Source of the DNA: Argopecten irradians
Taxonomy: Eukaryota > Mollusca > Bivalvia > Pectinida > Pectinidae
NCBI RefSeq assembly: GCF_041381155.1
Contig: NC_091135.1
Span: 53,519,997 to 53,583,996 of the forward strand
Direction: 5' to 3'
DNA length: 64,000 bases
Within the stretch, counting starts at the first letter, position 1. Each line of letters starts with the position of its first letter. The notes under the pieces are model-generated. The model had not been told where the DNA came from and did no database searches. It saw only the letters and a list, made by a program, of their open reading frames with translations. Positions 11,351 through 22,539 of this stretch are shown here, one piece after another. Position numbers and translations under genes: made by a program.

Positions 11351-14300
11351 ATGATTTTTCCTCTTCGTCTGTTTGGTAAGTATACATCTATCTGTAACAC
11401 ATTCATGTGTATCACACAGCAATATTAATTTGTGTAGTTGTAGGCACTCGGATCATGTTAGCGCTCTTCGGAAGATATGTAGATAGCATCTATTATCCAT
11501 AGCCGCTATGAAAATTAGAAAAATACATTCAATCCATATATTTACATTAGAATAATTTATGAGATAAAAATTATTGAAAGGTTTTTTACATTATATTTAA
11601 AATTATGACACCCATATACGACGAGAAACAAGATTAATGGAACAGCTGGATGACGAAGTCGTTCCACAACGTCACGTTTTCAGGCTTCCGCCTTCCGGTC
11701 GACCTGTTTTGCAAATAAAATTAAAGTTAAAATAACATTTGATTGACTTCTTATATCAAGAAACAACACATTAGATGATATACATTTCAATATTCTTGGG
11801 GATTTTTTAATGATATGAAACTGGCGCATTGTTTGAAAATCAGCTGATCTATGCACGAGAATCGTTGTATTCATACTGATTTCATAGTGTTTTCATAGGC
11901 AAATGTTTGTCTTCGTGGTTGAGTGACGAAACACTCAGAATGTAAATATATTATTTTGTGTACTAGTAGACAATCGATTCATGTTTTGGTGAAACGTGTA
12001 TATGTTTTGTTAATTGTTATCAATATTCAGGTTCGCTATTGAGCAATATACGGAAATATCAATAAACTACGTCGAATACAATACGAATATAAATAATACA
12101 AATATATGATACCTTTTCGTTTCCTATTGTTTTAGAAATCCTATTTTATCTACAAGTTTATTGCTATTTTCCAGTTGGAGTGTTTTTAGTTGCATCTGCG
12201 ACTCTCACAGTAGCGTGGCACCCACAACATCAACCTTTATCAGACGTTTTGTTCAGAAGACAAGTCCAGCCTGCGTTTTGTTCATCATACTATACGCTGA
12301 CTAGGACGATAGGACGTCAAGTTTCTCGAAGATTCCACAGTATAGTAGATAAACTATTCAGAGAAAATGACGGTGTTACGCAGCAAATGTTGGAAACTGC
12401 ATCAACGGATTTATGCAAGTAAGTAATCATGGTGGTAACCTACCAATATTCATAAAAAACGGCACATTATTTTATTAGGTTAATAAAAGTTATAGCTTAA
12501 ATGTTTAGTGTAATAAGAATACGCAATGCTTTGTCCGAAAAACAAACAAACAAACAAACAATCAATCACATCGATGATTTTTATGTTGGAGACTGCACGG
12601 TGTGACTGTAGATGTTTTAAAGGTCAGCCATGTGTCATACAAAAAGGAACGATATCAACAAGACCAGAGAACAAAATGTGATAATAAAACAATTGTCACT
12701 ATCGGTTTTAGTTGTTAGGTACACCATATACATACAGTGTATATCAATGTACATTGTTGTCATTTGTTATAGATATACACGTTGTATGTTTTATGGACAA
12801 GTTATTTAACGCAGTTATAACTGAAAACTATAAAGTATATTAATTATTTTGCATAATGAAGAATAAGTTTATTACTTTATTTCTAGTTTCAAATTAAATA
12901 AACATACCTTTCAGCACTTTGGCCTTTAAGCACACAGGCTTTCAGCTATAAAGGTGGTATATGCCCGGTGCCTTTTTTCCATGTAATGTGTGGGCACGCT
13001 TTCACCAGAGTGGCCGTGCACGTGCAAGGACAGGGTCATGCAAGGTCAATGTTACACTCTCAACCAATCCATTCGCTCAACTCTCATACGTCATCACAAC
13101 AACTTAAATACACATAAATTTACATGTACAGGACATAACATGACACATGGACATGTAAATTCAGACAATACAGAGCGCATGTAGTTTTAACACCTAATTT
13201 TATACATATAGACACAGTGAATTTAAACGTGGCGACACTATGATTACAACGCAGGTCACTAAATTAAAATTTATCCCATACTGCAAATAGCTATGCGGGG
13301 GTTGTAAGACAGCTCACTCGGGCTAGGCAATTAGGTGACGTCATAAATACATATTACCCTCCAAACCTAGTGTTGACAGTCAAAATAATATATCCCGGTT
13401 AAAATATATCTGAATACTCTATGGAACTATGTATGCTATCACGATATGTATGCTGTCATGCTAATATAATTATAGGAATCGAGTCCACCGAGCTGATATC
13501 TCCTTTATGCAGTTCCAAAAACTATAAGTAAAACTACTTCTTACATTTCTCTGGGATATAAATGGGATTTAATCATTCTAAATCGATCTCTGAAACTTGA
13601 AATGGTGCTTTAAGGTTTCCCGTCAAATAACGGAGTGAACACGAAAAAGGGATATAGGATGCCATGAAAAAGTAAATTTTCCTCTACAGCAAAACACAGA
13701 TGTCATTTTGTTACGTACTCAATGATGATTCCTTATTGTTTAAATATTGCTTGAAAATAGGTGAGTGTGTTATGTGGTAATGGCTACGATAATTATAATG
13801 TTACAGCCTTGTCCACATAGCTGCGGTAAATGTTAGCCAGGAAATAACTGACTGTAACAACTTCCCAGAAATTACGACCATCATGGGGGTTTTCAGTGGG
13901 ATATGTTTGTATAACGGTGACAAAACAAGATTCCTGGAGGAAAGTAAGTTACTCATTTATTTTTTCTTTGCTTGTTTGTTGTTTTCTTTAAAGGTGGCAG
14001 ATCAAAGTTTAAGCGTAGATAGATAACTACATACATGTATAAGGCTCCTTATTAAGACTGTCTTTCGACTGTACATTAGGCTGCGATGGATGTGTGGTTT
14101 GGATGTCCTGACATATCATCACAGGCCCTCCACCTCTGAGTTGTTGCGGGTTCTAATCTCATGTGGGGCGGTTACCAGTAACTAACTGCTAGTCGGTGGT
14201 TTTTCTCCGTGTTATCCTGCTTTTCCGCCTCCAACATCCTTAAATGATTCTGGCTGTAAATAGGACGTAGAACTAGTAAAACAAAAACCAAATCAAATCG

Positions 14301-16143
14301 ATCGTTCAAATCTTGTTATTTCCACTTAATATTTTAGTGACTTTTAATGACTATTCCGAGAGGAATTTTTTAAGTCAAACAATTGGTAATAATAATGTTC
14401 CATTTATACTATTTTTAAGGTCATCTTATCTTAATATTAGATTAGAGTTTATCTACTCGCAATGACATGTTTTGCAGAATAAGATCATGATAAGTATTAA
14501 ATTGAATTTGTTTTTACATCATTTGTGTCTGGTATTCTGACCATCCTGTATGTTATAACATAAACCGTTTTAGACATTCCTTTGTATATTTGTATATATA
14601 TCCATGTTCACTCATTGTCCTTATCACTTTAAATCGCTGTATACCGTTTTCTAGTTATAACAAGGGATCACTAACAATACTCCGAGAAGAAGATTTATAA
14701 AACGAGTCTTACACGAAAAAAATGAAGGTTTTCAATGTTGTGAAATGTGTCGGTTTTTATTTTGCAATCTTATCTATCTGCATTACCTCATTTAATGGCA
14801 GTGTGAAGTTCATTATTGTTGTAGAATATCATCGCAGCTATTAAACACTATGTGAAATTATCCATTGCACTATGTATTCGCACGATCGTTTCCGATTATA
14901 CACAAATTGATAATAAGATTCCATTTCAAACTAAGACTTTTATATTGTATCAATGAAATTTGTTACTGACTGATGTACTACTTCAGACCTGTTCCAGATG
15001 TACTTTTTGTCAGTGTACCAGTATACAATATTATTAAGCTGCTTTAATATATAACCAAGTAATTCTGCCCTAAATTGGTGACATGATTTTATAAACTATT
15101 TATCTAATTCTGTCATAATTGATACAGAATTCCTGATGTAGGCTTACTTTATGATTAAAACGTTTTCGCGACATTTATGCTTGATCCTTGAATTAAATAT
15201 TACTGTAAATTAAAAAAGTATGTTCAAGAGAGGATAACATTGTAACAATAATAGTAACCTATCGGTTATGAATTCTTATTTATTCATTTTTATCTTGCAA
15301 ATAATTATGATATGATAACAAAATTTTCGACAGGAAATAAGTCTACTTATGCGCACGCATTGACAAAATATGGGTTCGACAACATTTTCAGGAACATTGC
15401 CTTAGTAAGCAACTTACCTTTCTGTCAAATCATTTGCAAACAATAGATTGGATTAATATAATTTGATGTATACGCATATGTCTTTTCTAATCCTACATAA
15501 TTTTCAATGCAGTGTTAGATGGTGTCGAAGTCGTGAACTATAGATGGCATAGCCTTTGCTCTGAACAGGCGTCGGATGTGCTTATAGCGTGTCGCAGCTC
15601 TAGTTCATCAATAAGAGAGAGTGGTATGGGGAAGGGTCCAGACCACTACAAAGCGTACGTGAACCATTTCTGCAAATATTTGACTACTAATTAATGCGAG
15701 GGTGAACGTCAAATGGTTGACTTCATTCGATAGCAAAACTATATAATAAGTGATTAGAAGACGCATATTTCAAAACTTATAGTTTAAGTTCAGTTACAGA
15801 TTATAAACTTGTGAAGGAAAGTATATTTTCAATAACTTCTACTTAATGATGTTCCAAAAATACGAAAATAAAAAAAGAAACAGTACATTTACAAAGGACG
15901 AAATTATGATGCACTTCGACTGGGACTCGTCTGTGATGTAACATGTAATGTTGTTTTCTTTTATCTAGACTTTTGTTAGCACAAGAACGATGCATCGCTG
16001 GTGGATTCCTCCAAACCGACGTCAGTGCCTGTGGTGATGTGCAGAGTCTTACAAATTTAGCTCACATTATGAACCTATTCTATGCTCTCGCACCTGGCGT
16101 GACCTTCGAATCGTCTGACTTTGAACCAGAGATAAATTCGTAA
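11351..16143 (+). CDS. secreted cysteine-rich protein A, unrecognised family, five exons
   Basis: Exons 11351-11375, 12175-12418, 13807-13943, 15513-15654 and 15969-16143, all with AG/GT borders and agreeing phases, give 240 residues. Residues 1-23 form a signal peptide (FVGVFLVASATLTVA). VLFRRQ at 33-38 follows, a dibasic site that could be cut to release a mature chain starting with Gln. The mature part has eight cysteines, all matched in gene B. Conserved blocks include VFSGIC, SACGDV with SLTNLAHIMNLF, and PGVTF-SSDF at the C terminus. There is no membrane segment after the signal peptide, so the product is probably secreted. I recognise no domain. The start ATG follows a possible TATA box, and AATAAA lies 58 bases after the stop. 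The exon-phase pattern is identical to gene B. Confidence 0.85.
12419..13806. other. intron 2 of gene A
   Basis: About 1.4 kb of AT-rich intron. It contains a somewhat GC-richer segment (12960-13390) of repeat-like character with no assignable family, and no coding signal. Confidence 0.5.
14081..14296 (+). mobile_element. tRNA-derived SINE in intron 3 of gene A
   Basis: Contains a B-box-like GGGTTCTAATCTC, then GTGGGGCGGTTACCAG, GGTGGTTTTTCTCCG and CTGGCTGTAAATAGGACGTA, running into an A-rich end with ACAAAAACCAAATC. The order is that of a tRNA-like head followed by a conserved SINE body. The copy carries many changes from what I recall of such SINEs and is old. Confidence 0.65.
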
Positions 16144-16200
16144 GGTTGAAACGCGACATTAAACGATGTACATGTATAAGCACACTTTTTGTATTTAATC

Positions 16201-16206
16201 AATAAA
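16201..16206 (+). terminator. polyadenylation signal of gene A
   Basis: AATAAA 58 bases after the gene A stop codon, a usual distance for a short 3' untranslated region. Confidence 0.55.
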
Positions 16207-16261
16207 TCAACCAATTGAAGTCAAACCCTCTTCTTACTGTTTTCCCTTCATAAAAACAAAT

Positions 16262-16390
16262 GTTTCGTGAAGTGAAATCTGGTTAAACAAACTCTGGTAG
16301 TATCAGCTTTAGTGAATTGTAAACATAATGACATTAATATTTGTTGGCGGAAATACTTTGTGAAAGTTTTGTTTTAAGATGATGTTATTA
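16262..16390. repeat. gene A 3' flank that recurs at 22.44 kb
   Basis: Shares GAAGTGAAATCTGGTTAAAC, then AATGACATT followed by TTTG-TGG, with 22440-22535 in the same orientation. It is diverged but collinear. Confidence 0.55.
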
Positions 16391-16689
16391 AAAATCCAAT
16401 ACGAAACTAATGTTACATTAAGTATTTTTCATCGCTGTGTTAGTAAAACAAATAGATAGACATACGTCCATTTATTCTTTTTCAACATCCGGGCGTATTC
16501 CACAGCGCACTTTGTAACAATTTTTCAAATTGTGTTAATTTTTCGAAGTGGGTTGTAAAATAGGGCTTTACTAAGGGTATACTTTATATCGACAGTCACT
16601 GTATTAAAAGAAGAGTTTACCTTCAGAATCGATCCATTAAGCATATATGATATATACAGGATTAATGTTTTGCTTTTTAAAGTTTTTAG

Positions 16690-17830
16690 TAGAGCATGTT
16701 GATGCATTAGGCGGTCTAACAATGATATTCTGTTAGAGGTAATAAACCTTCAACCGATATCAAATTAATTCCTTCCATGACACTTTTAGTTTTTAAAACT
16801 CAATTTCTGCAAACACTACGGCCATATCAACAGGTGCACAGGTCCTATCACCACGAACGCTCTGAGAGGTAAAAGGAATCCATACCTGTCCAGTTCTCTG
16901 TACCGCTGTCAATATGTACAAAATAATAACACAATTGTTGTGTATATACATGCTGTTGAAGTGAAACAGTTTCTTGTAACATGTTTGAGAGAAATCAATG
17001 ATAATTAATTGCATGAGACTTACTAGTAACCATTTCCTTCAAAACGTCAATAATATCTGAGACATTGTAATAATACAACGAAGCCATTTAAAGGAATGCA
17101 TGTACACATCTAGATAAATAAGATATAGTTTTTTCGTCAAATCATGTCATATATATCGTCATCAATTTAGTATCCAAAGCATAAAACGGAATCATACCGT
17201 ATTTATTTGATAAAGAATGTTATACAGTTATCAACAACAAGGAAAGTTATACACGTACACACAAGTGAACATTGTTTTATATAATGTACCTATTAGTGGT
17301 TTTCTCTAATTAGTTAGAATCTAGAACATTAAAAGTTGTACTCCTTATACAATTACGAGTTGAATTATGAGCTAAATAATAGCATTACAGACATTGGTCT
17401 GACTACTGCATGGATCATTGTTTAACCATGTATGATATAAGAGAGGCTGAGATTGTCATCTCATTATGGTGTGAGAAGAAAATTAACTGTGAAATGCAAG
17501 ATTGAATTGAATATTTGAAAGGAGTAAGTGGAGTCAGTCATGCTTATCTCAGACAATTCTGTTTTTGCATATTACAAAGTTAGCTCTCTTGTGAGTTGGT
17601 ATCCATGTGGCATCATAATTGTGCGGGGATTCACGTCGTTTTCTCCAAAAGCATTACGTTCACAAACACATGACGTCACAATTATTACCTACTCACTAGA
17701 GCAGCTAACTCTGTAATACGCAGTGTGTGTCTTAATACATAGTAGGATATGATTCATCCTAGCTGCAAAAGTTTACACTGAGGTCGTGAAATGCTTATTT
17801 AACATATCTATAAAATAATATTTTAAAAAG
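16690..17830 (-). pseudogene. decayed partial copy of the TNF receptor gene and its upstream flank
   Basis: Positions 16700-16930 align on the minus strand with the receptor's membrane-segment exon (3190-3430), for example GCATTAGGCGGTCTA against AGATTAGGCGGTCTA and GTACCGCTGTC in both. The match continues through the neighbouring intron (ATTTAAAGGAATG shared with about 3650) to about 17210. It then passes directly into sequence matching 9880-10690. The ligand-binding exons, 5' region and cytoplasmic exons are absent. No open frame survives through the exon. It is a fossil of a tandem block duplication. Confidence 0.78.
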
Positions 17831-18570
17831 TTAAATTTATTGATAATAGGGCAATAGTTTTAAAAATTGCTATATATTGAGCTGTATATTGAAAAGGAGA
17901 AGGAGTAATTGATTAATTATTTCCTACAAAGGCACGTTCATGAAAAAGGAACAGTGAATACATTTCTTAAAAAAGGTATTTCCGATGTCATAATTTGTTT
18001 TGTTTTTTCTTTAAAAAAAACTCCACGTCAATGTTTTCTTGATTTTAGTAAGACGTGACAACTAAATTTCTATTCATAAGAACTCACCATATAGAAGATT
18101 GTCAAGGTTAGAATCATGAGCCTAATAACAAACGTAAGCCCGAGATAATTATTGTTTCACGTAACAAAAGGTAATAGAGACAAAAAAACTAATGCTGTAA
18201 ACGTGAATGTTTACGAGAACGGGAAATGTACACCAATTACTCGAAAGACGTTTTAACGCGAAAACTCCCCCGCGTGTAATATTTGATATATCTATAACAC
18301 TATGACGCAAAACGTTAGTATGTGTATTTAAGTATTGATGTCACTATTTTTTTAACTTCATCGGAGTATGAATGAACTTTGTTTGCAAACTGTGTCACAA
18401 AATGTATACAATAAAGATTTGCATGACTGAACTTACTCTCGGGCCGTGAAGCGGTCGATTATTGAAAAAGTACCTATCTGTACATGCACTCTATATCAAT
18501 GCACCCTTGGTCTACCCATTACACGTGTGCAGTCCTTGTGGATAGGAAGACTGTTTTCCACATTCAGATT
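17831..18570. other. intergenic, no gene seen
   Basis: AT-rich DNA downstream of the relic receptor copy and upstream of the Tc1-like transposon. I see no coding, RNA or clear repeat feature. Confidence 0.5.
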
Positions 18571-18589
18571 TTGAAAACGCCGTTTAGTT

Positions 18590-19733
18590 TTGAAAACGAT
18601 ACCACGACTTACGGATACCCAGCGTCACGAAGTTAGGGGTATGTTGGCAGGCGGACTTCCGCGGCGTGAAATTCCGTGTAGAATGGGATGCTCGCCTTCT
18701 ACTATTGTGAGACTTCATCAGCGGTACGTTCAAACGGGTTCTCTGAATGACAGACTGCGCCCTGGGAGGCAACGGGTGACGTCGGATCGACAGTACCGTT
18801 ACATCCGGGTCACCCATCTGGGTCACCCATCTCCGTGACCGCTTCCAAACTGCCTCCCAAACGGCCAGAACAACGATAGGTATCAATGGAAGACGAATTT
18901 TGGTTTCTACTGTCCGCCGACGTTTGCGTAGCGCCGGTTTGAAAGCCTGTATACCCTTCCGTGGGAACATGTTGACACAACGTCGACGTCAAAATCGCCT
19001 GACGCGGACCCGGATGCATCCACGTTGGCTCATGCGCCAATGGAGACGCGTACTGTTCACGGATGAATCCCGCTTCCATCTCCGTAATAGTGACGGTGGA
19101 ATTTGCGTGTGGAGACGACGGAGAGCGCGTTACGTCGATTCGTGCGTCCGCGAACGTTACCGTTGGGGTAGTGGTAGTGTGATGGTGTGGGGAGGGATAT
19201 CCTTCGACCGCAGGACGCCTCTTGTTATCGTGGACGGTAATCTGACGGCATGGCGTTACATCGACGAAGTCCTACAAACTAACGTTGTACCATTCTTTCG
19301 TTATCATCCCGACGTCGACATGCTACTACGTGCGCACTCAGCAAGTTTGACCACAGACTTCCTAAATCAACAGAACATTCAAACACTGCCCTGGCCTGCC
19401 TTCTCCCCTGACCTCAGACCGATTGAACACTTGTGGGACCAGTTAGGTCAAGCGTTGAAACGACGTCAGCCACAACCGCGAAATCGACGTGAACTTGAAA
19501 TTTCCATCAAGGAGGCGTGGAGGAACATTCAGCCAGTTAGAATTCAGCGTCTGGTTCGGTCCATGCCACGTAGGTGTCGTGCTTGTGTGGAGGCAAATGG
19601 TGTCCAAATAAGATATCGAAAGTGTGAAAATGAATTAGGGGGTTGCGTTGAAACGTTTGTCTCATCCTATACATGGGCAATCTTTGACTATCTCACTGGT
19701 AGGAAACGACTCTCGAAATGTATACCTTTGTAA
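18590..19733 (+). mobile_element. dead Tc1-like transposon with degraded transposase
   Basis: Reading frames encode an N-terminal helix-turn-helix part (RLTDTQRHEVRGMLAGG, then CSPSTIVRLHQRYVQTGSL) and a catalytic part with LFTDESRF, SGSVMVWGGIS and PAFSPDLRPIEHLWDQL. This is the DDE layout of the Tc1/mariner superfamily. A 13-bp tandem duplication of GGGTCACCCATCT at about 18807-18832 breaks the frame. The usual second-aspartate motif (QQDNA before RAHSA) is missing: the copy reads DMLLRAHSA, so the catalytic centre is incomplete. Convincing terminal inverted repeats were not identified. The sequence is otherwise well preserved and GC-richer than its surroundings, suggesting a fairly recent insertion. 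Confidence 0.88.
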
Positions 19734-19868
19734 TGAAATAAAGATTTTTTTCTGTGAAATTTTTGTTAACATTTAATTTTGCATATTATAACAGTGTTGC
19801 GTTTTCATCGGCGTTCAGTATATTATCTTCTTAAAAAGACATCAATTTTGTCAAATCTTAGGCGATTA

Positions 19869-20293
19869 ATTTTAACTTGGTCATATGGTCAAATGTGCCA
19901 AGGGCTCGGATGTATTCGCTCGGCACTTTTATCAGACCCTATTTGGCGGAGTTATGGCCCTTTCATTAACGAAAGAAGCATTTTCGGCTGTTTCCATTTA
20001 ATAACTCTCGGAAATATTACCGGATTTTCTCGAAAGTTAATAACATGGTTAAATGTCTCAGGGCCTTGGCCAAGTTTGATCGGGACTTTGATTTGACCGT
20101 ATTTGGCTGAGGTATGGGCCCTTTGATTAACGAAAAACGCCATTTTCGTCTGTTTCAGTTCTCTTGCAAATATTACCGGATTTTCTCGAAACTTGGTAAC
20201 ATAGTTAAATGTCTTGGGGCCTTGGCCAAGTTTGGTCGTCACTTTCATAGGAACCTATTTCGCTGAGTTATGGGCCTTTGATTAACGAAAACG
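19869..20293. repeat. about 160-bp tandem repeat, two and a half copies
   Basis: Copies start near 19869, 20037 and 20197. Each contains GTTAAATGTC or a variant, GGGCCTTGGCCAAG, GAGTTATGGGCC, GATTAACGAAAA and AAATATTACCGGATTTTCTC. They are diverged from each other. This family (GAGTTATGGCCCTTT) seems a common type in bivalve DNA. It lies between the Tc1 element and the LINE. Confidence 0.8.
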
Positions 20294-20399
20294 CGGGATA
20301 TGAATTCCACAAATTTGCTTCTTAACTTTGGTATGAATTCCCATCACAAAAAAATCCATTAATATTTGAAAAAAGTAAGTCATCAGAAAAAAAAAGACT

Positions 20400-21601
20400 T
20401 TTACCAGGGCTTGGGTTATCGCAGTAAATTATCTTCATTCTGGAAAAATCTGTGAGAAGTATATTTTGAACAAGCTGACCTCGAAACAGAACTGGATGTC
20501 ACAGATTATTATGTTGAAAAAATCAATTCCAAAGTGTTGGTTACAGGAAATCCAATCTAATTCTTCTATTAATACAACAATCACGCATGATGCTTTGAAA
20601 TTGCAAATAACAACTAAGAGTAGACAGTGTATTCCTCTTGAAAAGCTTACCAATAAAGTAATTTATGACTTATTAGTAAAGAATAAGAAAATTAAAGCAC
20701 ATACATTTAATTTTTGGAAAAATAAATTTGAATTGTCAAGCGATACTTAATTAAAAACAAGTCTTTAGTTTTCACTCTTTGGATGAGAATAAATTAAAAA
20801 TCTTTAGGTGGAAACTTTTCATGTGTATACTACCCTGTAAAAAATTACTGTACAAATGGAAAATAGAATCCAATCCTTTGTGTACTACATGTCAGGTAAC
20901 GGAGGATTACGATCATTTCTTTATTTTATGTGAACATGTTAAAAGATTCTGGGAAAAAGTCAATGAAACGTTTAAGAAAATTAAAATTGGAAGGAACTTT
21001 GCAAATATCAAATATATTATTACCGGCTATAAAACGGAATCGCCAGTATATGAAGATTTAAATGTCCTAGTATCGATTATATATTTTTCTGTTTATAAAA
21101 CATACTACGTTAGTGAAAAAAGAACGAAGGAAATTGACATTTTTAGGGTATTAAAAAACGAATTGAAAATGTATAGCGATGTAAGGAAAATTAGACATTT
21201 GCCAAGCAACACATGCATAAATAACTTTTTACATGCGTGTAATGATACCTTGTAAATTAATTTCTTTGAATTATCTAATTTGCATGTACAGGTTTGTAAT
21301 AATATCATGCAAAATATGGCAATTAGTATTCATACTTGAAAAAGGTTATTTATTTTTTTTTTTTTTACTTTCTCTGTATAAGTATTGAGTGTCGTAGCCT
21401 TTTTCCTTTTTTATATGGACTGTTTGGTGGAATATAGGGCAATGACACTTGATGTATACCTGTACAAATGAAGATTGTGTGCGCATGAAATCAATTTTGT
21501 TAAGTATAATTGTATGTAATGTTTTTGGTTCATGACTCGCTTAGAAATTAAATACAGTGTATTTGAAACAATGGTGAAAAAAGATAACAATAATAAAAAA
21601 A
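20400..21601 (+). mobile_element. 5'-truncated LINE, C-terminal part of the reverse transcriptase ORF
   Basis: Two overlapping-frame segments (20466-20750 and 20779-21255) encode the end of a non-LTR retrotransposon polyprotein. It includes KLKIFRWKLFMCILPCKKLL and a zinc-knuckle CTTCQVTEDYDHFFILCEHV followed by RFW, typical of the zf-RVT region of L1/Tx1-type elements. The catalytic reverse transcriptase and endonuclease are missing. At least one frame shift lies near 20750 and probably another near 20450. A 3' untranslated region of about 340 bases ends in an A-rich tract (AATAATAAAAAAA) near 21601. Confidence 0.8.
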
Positions 21602-21839
21602 TGCACTATGATGACACTGAAAGAAGAATATCTTTAGCAGATATGGAAAAAGTGAGACAATGGATATTTACAACAATTCAAAAAAAAAATCACTCAAACG
21701 ATATATAAATATTCACATTTTTTCTTTCCGCATGATTGTATTATAATTGAATATTAGCGTAATGTGAATCCTTGTAAGAAAGATGATGACTTCATGACTC
21801 TCACATAGCTTACTTTAGCTTTCGCACTTGCTCTAGCCT

Positions 21840-22250
21840 GACTCTCATCTCTCCACTCACTCCCTTTACCGGATATTCTATTTTTCTCTAAGCTTTCTCA
21901 CTCATCTACAGTAGTCCTACTTGCCATGCGCCCATGACCGTCTCGCTTGCCTCCGCATTCTCTCTATTCTCTAACTCCCTCTTCCTGTCTTTTCCGCCTG
22001 CTTCCCCCTCTCTCTTTTTCCTTTTTTTTTTTACTCTCGCTGTCTTTTCCCTCTTACCCTCTCTCGTTCTGTTTTTTTCTCCCCTTCCCCCTATCGCTTT
22101 ATGTATTTTCTCACCATCTCTCTGTATTTCTCTCTATCTTTCTGTATTTTCTCTCCACCCCCTCTCTCTCTCTACGTTGCTCTTTACTCTCACTCCCCTC
22201 CTCTCTATCTCGATTCTCCTCTCTTTCTCTCTATCTCTGTCGGAAAAAAT
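21840..22250. repeat. pyrimidine-rich low-complexity tract
   Basis: About 400 bases of CT-rich sequence (TCTCTCTATCTTTCTG and similar) on the plus strand. Long open frames here encode only Ser/Leu/Phe/Pro-rich strings and are an artefact of composition. Confidence 0.9.
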
Positions 22251-22439
22251 TACTGTTAGAAACAATGAGACTTGTTATTGTGAAAGATATATAAAAGATA
22301 TACATATGCTATATACCATTGTCGCATTGGGACCATATATGCATAGAGAATGACCTTAGTCCTGAGTGCAAAAAAAAACAAAAAAAAGGTAAATTATCCT
22401 CATGTGATTTTTATTGTCACTTTGTAAGGGACGCAAATG

Positions 22440-22535
22440 TTATATGAAGTGAAATCTGGTTAAACCAACGCTGGTTGGTAGACAATAGTACAGATTTAAT
22501 GACATTGATTTTTGGTGACAAATTGTTTCAGTCAT
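22440..22535 (+). repeat. second copy of the gene A 3' flank
   Basis: Matches 16262-16390 through TGAAGTGAAATCTGGTTAAAC and AATGACATTGATTTTTGGTG. No gene A-like exon is visible upstream of it, so it may mark the former end of a lost copy of the secreted-protein gene. Confidence 0.5.
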
Positions 22536-22539
22536 TTTC

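Noticed and set aside
18540-19830. Terminal inverted repeats of the Tc1-like element (TTTTGAAAACGCCG against GATGAAAACGCAACACTG)
   Set aside because: The similarity is short and not bordered by TA on both sides, so I did not use it to set the element ends.
21934-22353. 139-codon Ser/Leu/Phe-rich frame
   Set aside because: It is a by-product of the CT-rich tract; an overlapping frame is equally open.
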